A program made the position numbers and the translations under genes. Below, piece after piece: positions 16,105-20,317 of a stretch of DNA of 20,317 nt (the first letter of the stretch is position 1; each line of letters begins with the position of its first letter). The notes below the pieces were generated by a model. That model was not told where the DNA came from. It saw only the letters and a list, made by a program, of their open reading frames with translations, and ran no database searches. The stretch comes from Flavobacteriaceae bacterium UBA5544 (GTDB lineage: Bacteria; Bacteroidota; Bacteroidia; Flavobacteriales; Flavobacteriaceae). Location of the stretch: contig DINI01000014.1 in assembly GCA_002426755.1 (NCBI GenBank), positions 21,600 through 41,916 of the forward strand, given 5' to 3'.

Positions 16105-17073
16105 TTATTCAAAATCCAATAATTGCGTTGCTTCAATTAATTGCCTTAACGCTTCTATTTTGGCATACAGTTTATTGAAAAAAGTATGGCGTTCCTTCTC
16201 TCCGGCGGTATTTAACAATTTTGAGCTCTGTAACTGTTTTTTAAGAAACCCTTCCGCTTCCTTGCATGTATGTACGTCTTGGGTTTTGTAGTAGGATAGG
16301 AGTGTAAAGGGCACATATAATAATTGATGATTGGGAGTGCTCACCAATACATTATTATTCATCAAATGGAGTTCATTGTAATATAATTTAAATGCACCTG
16401 GTTTATTTATTACTTTTTCAAGAATATCAGAAATGAGTGTTTTCAATAAATCACATAACTCTAGTGCAGTTTTAGTGTTGACTTGTCCTGCCTGATAATA
16501 AAAATGAATTTGTTTTAAAGTACTATTTATGGAGGTGATGTCCCAAATCTCAGTGCTATTCAAATCATTGTACAAACTTCCCAAACGTTTTCCGGATTCA
16601 ATGAGAGAGATACTTGTTGCGAAACTTTCAAAACTTTTGGTTGCCAAACTGCTGTCTAAAAGTTTTAACCAGACATAATATTTAAAACGACTAAGAGTAT
16701 CACCATTTAGATTATAAAATAAAGGAATGTCTTTGGCAGAATATAAAATTGTGCTATCCTTTTGTTTTAAAAGTGGATAAAGAGAAGTGAAGGAGGCTTC
16801 AAAATAATGTTGGAGGTCCAATTGATTTTCAATGTGATTTGTTTTCTCAACCAGCACAGACTCAATTGATGAGGTCTCAAATAGTCTATCTAAAGATACA
16901 TTGTAATACTTGGCCAATAAAACACTTTCTTCAAGCGAAAATTTACTTTTTAAACTAGTCCTTCTATGGGCTGCATCATAACTCATGTCTAAAGCGGTCG
17001 CAACGGCATCAATTAATGATGTGCCTTTCGGAAGCTCTTCTTGAATATTTTTTAAAAGTGTCTCTTGAATCAT
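16105..17073 (-). CDS. helix-turn-helix protein, probable transcription regulator
   Basis: A 322-aa soluble protein. The first 70 residues look like a BetR/XRE-type DNA-binding domain: SLIDAVATALDMSYDAAHRRTSLKSKFSLEESVLLAKYYNVSL spans about 19-61, with DAVATALDM and SYDAAHRR as the likely helix pair. The remaining 250 residues are mostly helical, with no enzyme motif, signal peptide or membrane segment that I can see, and may form a sensing or TPR-like module. I do not recognise a named family. It is divergent from the two-gene envelope operon at 17190-18558, with a palindrome in the shared upstream region, so it may control itself and that operon. This is inferred from position. The ATG at 17073 gives a full N-terminal domain. 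Confidence 0.75.
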   Translation of the reverse strand: MIQETLLKNIQEELPKGTSLIDAVATALDMSYDAAHRRTSLKSKFSLEESVLLAKYYNVSLDRLFETSSIESVLVEKTNHIENQLDLQHYFEASFTSLYPLLKQKDSTILYSAKDIPLFYNLNGDTLSRFKYYVWLKLLDSSLATKSFESFATSISLIESGKRLGSLYNDLNSTEIWDITSINSTLKQIHFYYQAGQVNTKTALELCDLLKTLISDILEKVINKPGAFKLYYNELHLMNNNVLVSTPNHQLLYVPFTLLSYYKTQDVHTCKEAEGFLKKQLQSSKLLNTAGEKERHTFFNKLYAKIEALRQLIEATQLLDFE

Positions 17074-17091
17074 TCTTAAAATTAATAAAAT

Positions 17092-17106
17092 TTGTGATAA
17101 TCACAA
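17092..17106. promoter_or_regulatory. 7-1-7 palindrome, candidate operator
   Basis: TTGTGAT-A-ATCACAA is a perfect inverted repeat 19 bases upstream of the helix-turn-helix gene's start codon. It overlaps a possible minus-strand -7 box (CAATAATA on the + strand, 17104-17111, one mismatch from consensus). A related half-site TGTGATTAT lies at 17145-17153, near the promoter of the divergent operon. This layout suits autoregulation. Confidence 0.5.
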
Positions 17107-17158
17107 TAATATTAGTATATGGTTGTGTTTATACCATTTTTAAATGTGATTATAGCAA

Positions 17159-17166
17159 TAGATTTG
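17159..17166 (+). promoter_or_regulatory. -7 element for the two-gene envelope operon
   Basis: TAGATTTG matches TAnnTTTG exactly. A start about seven bases downstream leaves a leader of roughly 17 bases to the ATG at 17190. No clear TTG lies at the -33 distance, only a T-run at 17137-17141, so activation by a regulator is possible. Confidence 0.5.
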
Positions 17167-17182
17167 TTTTAAACTTTAAATG
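17167..17182 (+). repeat. direct repeat, copy 2
   Basis: TTTTAAACTTTAAATG, identical to 16075-16090. This copy lies between the -7 box and the start codon of the repeat-containing surface protein, so it would be part of the initially transcribed region. Confidence 0.55.
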
Positions 17183-17189
17183 TCATTAT

Positions 17190-17936
17190 ATGAAAACGTC
17201 ATTTCTTATGCTTTTACTTTTTGTATTGCAATCTGCAAACGCTCAAGATTCTATCAACGATATCCCTCTTAAATCTGTTAAAACTCACACGCAGTTTTTC
17301 AGTCTGTCTCCAATTTCTAAAAAAGTTGATAAGGTCAATGGATTGGTATTTGGTGTTGGTCATGTCGAAAACAGAAGTATATCCAATCAAACAATCAACG
17401 GACTAAATATTGAAGCGAATCCGGCACCTGCGGTTGGAGCGTTTATGGCTTTTCTAACCATTATGGAGTTACCTAATATTATCAAAAAAAACAAAGTGCC
17501 AGATAGTTTAAAGAATAGCGATGACTATTTGAAAATTCATAACCTTGAGCATACACCACATTTAAAAATAAACGGAATCAATTTTAGTACAGGCTGCTTT
17601 TTCACCACAACAAGTATGAACGGTTTGAATATTTCAGCAGGCAATAAGTTCAATGATTTCAATGGTCTTTCAATAACTGCTCTAGGAACAATTGCTGATA
17701 AACAAAACGGCATAGCGATTGGAATTTATAATGCCAACAACGCACTTTTGGGTTCAACTATAGGTGTTTTCAATCAATCTTATAACCTAAAAGGTTTGCA
17801 TATCGGTTTTATTAACCAAGCCAGAAATAATCGTGGTTTGCAAGTTGGAATTTTAAACAAATCCAACTCCAAAGGTTTACAGCTAGGGTTATGGAATGTA
17901 AATAACAAAAGGTCAATGCCTTTTATAAACTGGTAA
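17190..17936 (+). CDS. secreted protein with NGL/KGLxIG repeats
   Basis: A 248-aa exported protein of unknown function. Residues 1-19 (MKTSFLMLLLFVLQSANAQ) are a clear Sec signal peptide with cleavage after Ala-Gln or nearby. The mature part repeats a short unit, [N/K/R]GLxIGxxN: NGLVFGVG (50-57), NGLNIE (70-75), NGINFSTG (128-135), NGLNISAG (144-151), NGLSITALG (158-166), NGIAIGIYN (173-181), KGLHIGFIN (201-209), RGLQVGILN (216-223) and KGLQLGLWN (228-236). It ends SMPFINW. Such repeats alternate small and hydrophobic residues and suit a beta-rich envelope fold; similar repeats occur in the LA_2272-type surface-repeat group. The frame is open upstream to 17016, but that would antisense the divergent gene and miss the signal peptide, so ATG 17190 is chosen. 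Four bases separate it from the next gene. Confidence 0.8.
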   Translation: MKTSFLMLLLFVLQSANAQDSINDIPLKSVKTHTQFFSLSPISKKVDKVNGLVFGVGHVENRSISNQTINGLNIEANPAPAVGAFMAFLTIMELPNIIKKNKVPDSLKNSDDYLKIHNLEHTPHLKINGINFSTGCFFTTTSMNGLNISAGNKFNDFNGLSITALGTIADKQNGIAIGIYNANNALLGSTIGVFNQSYNLKGLHIGFINQARNNRGLQVGILNKSNSKGLQLGLWNVNNKRSMPFINW

Positions 17937-17940
17937 TGTA

Positions 17941-18558
17941 ATGAAAAAGCTTTTCTTATTCTTTAGTCTTGTTGTAGTTCATATAACCATCGGGCAGACT
18001 ACTTCTGATTCAATAAAATTGGAGTATGAACGAATTTATGTGGAAGCAGGCTTTATTCAACCGTTAGGACATCTTGCTGATAAGTTTGAAATGTCTCCTT
18101 CGTTTGGATTTTGGGTTAGGACAAAAATGTATCATGAAGACTATGTCGACTTCGGTTTTAATTTTTTTATTCTCAAAAACCCTATAAAACCAAATTTTAA
18201 ATATAGAGATTCCATTGTAAGGTATGACTCTAAATATTTTGGAATTAATATCGGGACTCGTTTCTCAAAAGTTATTTCACTATCTCCAAAATCGAATTAC
18301 CTAAATTCAGAATGGACTTCAGGAATTGGCTTGGCTTTAAATGTATACCATGCACCGGATGAATTGCATTTTGATGATGGTGAACATTCCGAAGAAATTT
18401 TGACTACTTTTTATATATCACAAGGGATTAAACTTAATTATAAAAATGTTGGATTGCAATGCCATTACCAATGGTCACCTTATGGTTTGCTTAATGAAAA
18501 ACTTGAAGAAAAGTTTGGTTCGCAAAGTTTAATGTTCGGAATTGTTTATCGGCAATAA
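17941..18558 (+). CDS. predicted outer-membrane beta-barrel protein, unknown function
   Basis: A 205-aa exported protein. The signal peptide is residues 1-19 (MKKLFLFFSLVVVHITIGQ). The mature part has alternating polar and hydrophobic strands, with aromatic residues at the ends: YERIYVEAGFIQPLG (29-43), FGFWVRTKMY (56-65), YVDFGFNFFIL (69-79), YFGINIGTRFSKV (about 99-111), WTSGIGLALNVYH (about 125-137), FYISQGIKLNYKNVGLQCHYQW (about 152-173, split by a turn) and a last strand SLMFGIVYRQ. The final strand ending in an aromatic or polar C-terminus fits an eight-stranded outer-membrane barrel or a PorT/OmpW-like fold. I cannot assign a family. It is co-transcribed with the repeat protein upstream, and the two may act together at the cell surface. 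Confidence 0.72.
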   Translation: MKKLFLFFSLVVVHITIGQTTSDSIKLEYERIYVEAGFIQPLGHLADKFEMSPSFGFWVRTKMYHEDYVDFGFNFFILKNPIKPNFKYRDSIVRYDSKYFGINIGTRFSKVISLSPKSNYLNSEWTSGIGLALNVYHAPDELHFDDGEHSEEILTTFYISQGIKLNYKNVGLQCHYQWSPYGLLNEKLEEKFGSQSLMFGIVYRQ

Positions 18559-18562
18559 TGTA

Positions 18563-18594
18563 AAAACCCGCTTCAATTGTTTGAAACGGGTTTT
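18563..18594. terminator. bidirectional terminator between the barrel gene and pnp
   Basis: AAAACCCG (18563-18570) pairs with CGGGTTTT (18587-18594), and TTCAA pairs with TTGAA further in across one C/A mismatch, closing a 4-base loop. T-runs on both strands flank the GC core. It lies right after the TAA of the barrel gene and about 20 bases past the pnp stop codon, so it can end both convergent transcripts. Confidence 0.8.
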
Positions 18595-18616
18595 AGTTTA
18601 TAAAGAATTGAAGAAC

Positions 18617-20317
18617 TTAATCGTCTTTTCTGTCTTCTCTTGGTTTGCGGTCATCGCGACGGTCATCACGACCTCTATTGTCGCGTCCTCCACGATTATC
18701 GCGTCCACCACCTCGATTGTCACGTCCACCTCGTTCATTGTTCTCTCTTGGTGGTCTAGCTACATAGCCTTCCGGTTTTGGTAGAATTGCTTTACGAGAT
18801 ACTTTTTCTTTTCGTGTTTTAGGGTCCACTCCGAAATATTTCACTTCAAATACATCTCCCATATTCACTACGTCAGATACATTTTCTGTGCGTTCCCAAG
18901 CCAATTCGCTTACGTGCAACAACACTTCATTTCCTGGAGCTTGTGTATATTCCACAACCGCACCAAAATCAAGCATTTTGATAACTTTTACTTCGTAAGT
19001 ACCACCAACTTCTGGTTTGAATAATAATGAATCGATTTTTGCCAATACAGCATCAATACCTTCTTGGTTGGTGCCCAAAATTTCAACAATACCTTCTTCA
19101 GTGATTGGGTCTTCGTTGATAACGATGGTTGTTTTGGTTGCTTTTTGCAATTCCTGAATCACTTTTCCACCAGGACCAATTAAGGCTCCGATGAATTCGT
19201 TTGGAATGACTCGCGTTATCATTTTAGGCGCATGTGGTTTCACATCGGCATTTGGTTGCGCAATGGTTTCAACCAATTTTTCAAGAATGTGCAAACGACC
19301 AGCTTGTGCTTGTTTCAACGCATTCACCAATATTTCGTAAGACAAACCTTTTACTTTGATGTCCATTTGACAAGCCGTGATACCATCAGCAGTACCAGTG
19401 ACTTTAAAATCCATATCGCCTAAATGGTCTTCATCACCAAGGATGTCGGACAATACAGCATACTTTCCAGAGTCACCATCAGAAATCAATCCCATCGCGA
19501 TACCAGAAACTGGTTTTTTCATTTGAACACCAGCATCCATCAACGCCATAGTTCCTGCGCAAACAGTTGCCATAGAAGAGGAACCGTTGGATTCCAAGAC
19601 TTCAGAAACCACACGTACTGTATAAGGACAATCTGCAGGTACCATCCCTTTCAGCGCACGTTGTGCCAAGTTACCATGACCAACTTCACGACGTGATGTT
19701 CCACGGATAGGTCTTGCTTCACCTGTAGAAAAAGGAGGGAAGTTGTAATGTAAATAGAAACGTTCTTCACCTTCAAAAGATGGCATGTCAATTTGGTTTG
19801 CCTCTCGCGAAGTTCCTAAAGTTACCGTTGCTAATGCTTGAGTTTCCCCACGTGTAAAGATTGAGGAGCCATGGGTGGATGGTAAATAATCAACCTCGCA
19901 CCAAATAGGTCTGATATCAGTCGTTTTACGACCATCCAAACGCAATCCTTCATTAAGGGTTAAATCTCTAACGGCAGCTTTTTCAGCTTTGTAGAAATAT
20001 TTTGACACCATTCCGCCGTAATCTTCCAATTCTTCTTCAGAAAAACTAGCTTTTACTTCTTCTTTGATATTATCAAAGGCAGCGCTACGCTCATGTTTTG
20101 CAGACGCAGCTCTTGCAATTGCATATACTTTATCATACGTTAGCTCACGAACTCTTTTTTCTAAAGCTTCATCTTCTCGTTCTGGTTCGTATTCACGAGT
20201 TTCTTTTTTACCAAAGGCTTCAGCTAATTTTACTTGGGCAGCGCATTGTACTTTAATAGCATCATGAGCAAATTTGATAGCTTCTACCATTTCTTCTTCA
20301 GAAATCTCATGCATTTC
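18617..20317 (-). CDS. pnp: polynucleotide phosphorylase (5' end beyond the window)
   Basis: 3'-to-5' phosphorolytic exoribonuclease of RNA decay. The window holds 566 residues; the first RNase PH domain of a usual 700-750 aa protein is missing at the window edge. The frame stays open to base 20317, so the Met at 20314 is internal. Numbering from that Met, the helical domain covers about 5-90. The second RNase PH domain covers about 120-350, with FTRGETQALATVTLG (153-167), RREVGHGNLAQRAL (208-221) and the catalytic Asp pair in LGDEDHLGDMDF (292-303). The KH domain has the GPGGK loop (380-384), and the S1 domain runs from about 437 to 508. A 49-residue tail rich in Arg, Gly, Asp and Asn (517-565) ends the protein. 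Confidence 0.95.
   Translation of the reverse strand, partial: EMHEISEEEMVEAIKFAHDAIKVQCAAQVKLAEAFGKKETREYEPEREDEALEKRVRELTYDKVYAIARAASAKHERSAAFDNIKEEVKASFSEEELEDYGGMVSKYFYKAEKAAVRDLTLNEGLRLDGRKTTDIRPIWCEVDYLPSTHGSSIFTRGETQALATVTLGTSREANQIDMPSFEGEERFYLHYNFPPFSTGEARPIRGTSRREVGHGNLAQRALKGMVPADCPYTVRVVSEVLESNGSSSMATVCAGTMALMDAGVQMKKPVSGIAMGLISDGDSGKYAVLSDILGDEDHLGDMDFKVTGTADGITACQMDIKVKGLSYEILVNALKQAQAGRLHILEKLVETIAQPNADVKPHAPKMITRVIPNEFIGALIGPGGKVIQELQKATKTTIVINEDPITEEGIVEILGTNQEGIDAVLAKIDSLLFKPEVGGTYEVKVIKMLDFGAVVEYTQAPGNEVLLHVSELAWERTENVSDVVNMGDVFEVKYFGVDPKTRKEKVSRKAILPKPEGYVARPPRENNERGGRDNRGGGRDNRGGRDNRGRDDRRDDRKPREDRKDD

Noticed and set aside
16066..17182. Mobile element bounded by the direct repeats
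   Set aside because: There is no transposase or integrase, no terminal inverted repeats, and the inner gene looks like the surrounding genes in composition.
17016..17189. Upstream extension of the repeat-protein frame to ATG 17016
   Set aside because: It would overlap the divergent regulator gene and bury a clean Sec signal peptide at residue 59.
18542..18784. 80-aa + strand frame rich in Thr, Ser, Ile and Val after the barrel gene
   Set aside because: It runs through the terminator and mirrors the Arg/Gly/Asp repeat codons of the pnp tail; no independent support.
1..20317. tRNA, rRNA, CRISPR array or riboswitch
   Set aside because: No cloverleaf, rRNA-like or regularly spaced repeat sequence was seen, and the gaps between genes are all short.

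Overview
The window looks like chromosome of a marine-type member of the Flavobacteriaceae (phylum Bacteroidota). This rests on low GC, a short (287 aa) RpoD without region 1.1, promoter elements of the TTTG-N19-TAnnTTTG type, almost no Shine-Dalgarno sequences, and the protein style throughout. I cannot name the genus from the sequence alone.

Region 1 (1-9230, + strand) is a tightly packed exopolysaccharide or capsule operon. It holds the tail of a glycosyltransferase, a GT2 enzyme, a CgeB-type glycosyltransferase, two GT4-type enzymes, a polytopic Wzy-like polymerase, two more GT4 enzymes, a WcaF-like hexapeptide acetyltransferase and a second GT2 enzyme. Spacings run from short overlaps to a few bases, and two genes appear to start with TTG. 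Region 2 (9231-13820, + strand) carries the initiation and export end of the pathway: a WecA/TagO-like polyprenyl-phosphate sugar-1-phosphate transferase, a Wza-type export lipoprotein and a Wzc-type tyrosine autokinase with a C-terminal tyrosine ladder. A near-ideal Bacteroidota promoter lies in front of wza. Together these describe a Wzx/Wzy-type pathway. The lipid-linked unit is begun by the WecA-like enzyme, extended by up to eight glycosyltransferases, acetylated, polymerised by the Wzy-like protein and exported by Wza/Wzc. No Wzx flippase is present in the window, so it probably lies upstream.

Region 3 (13768-17073, mostly - strand) is mainly housekeeping: rpe, rpoD, a 124-aa protein of unknown function with a PD...E-like motif, and a 322-aa protein with an N-terminal helix-turn-helix. 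A strong bidirectional hairpin ends both wzc and rpe, and rpoD has a clear GC-rich intrinsic terminator.

Region 4 (17074-18600, + strand) is a two-gene unit of secreted or outer-membrane proteins divergent from the helix-turn-helix gene: a protein with NGL/KGLxIG repeats, then a small predicted beta-barrel. The divergent intergenic region holds a perfect 7-1-7 palindrome. Region 5 (18563-20317, - strand) is the 3' three quarters of pnp (polynucleotide phosphorylase), with an RG/RD-rich C-terminal tail.

No tRNA, rRNA, CRISPR array, insertion sequence or integrase was seen. The stretches without genes are all under about 210 bp and are described as regulatory features where they hold anything. 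I found no clearly new multi-gene system. The least explained part is the helix-turn-helix gene, the two-gene envelope operon beside it, and the repeats around them.
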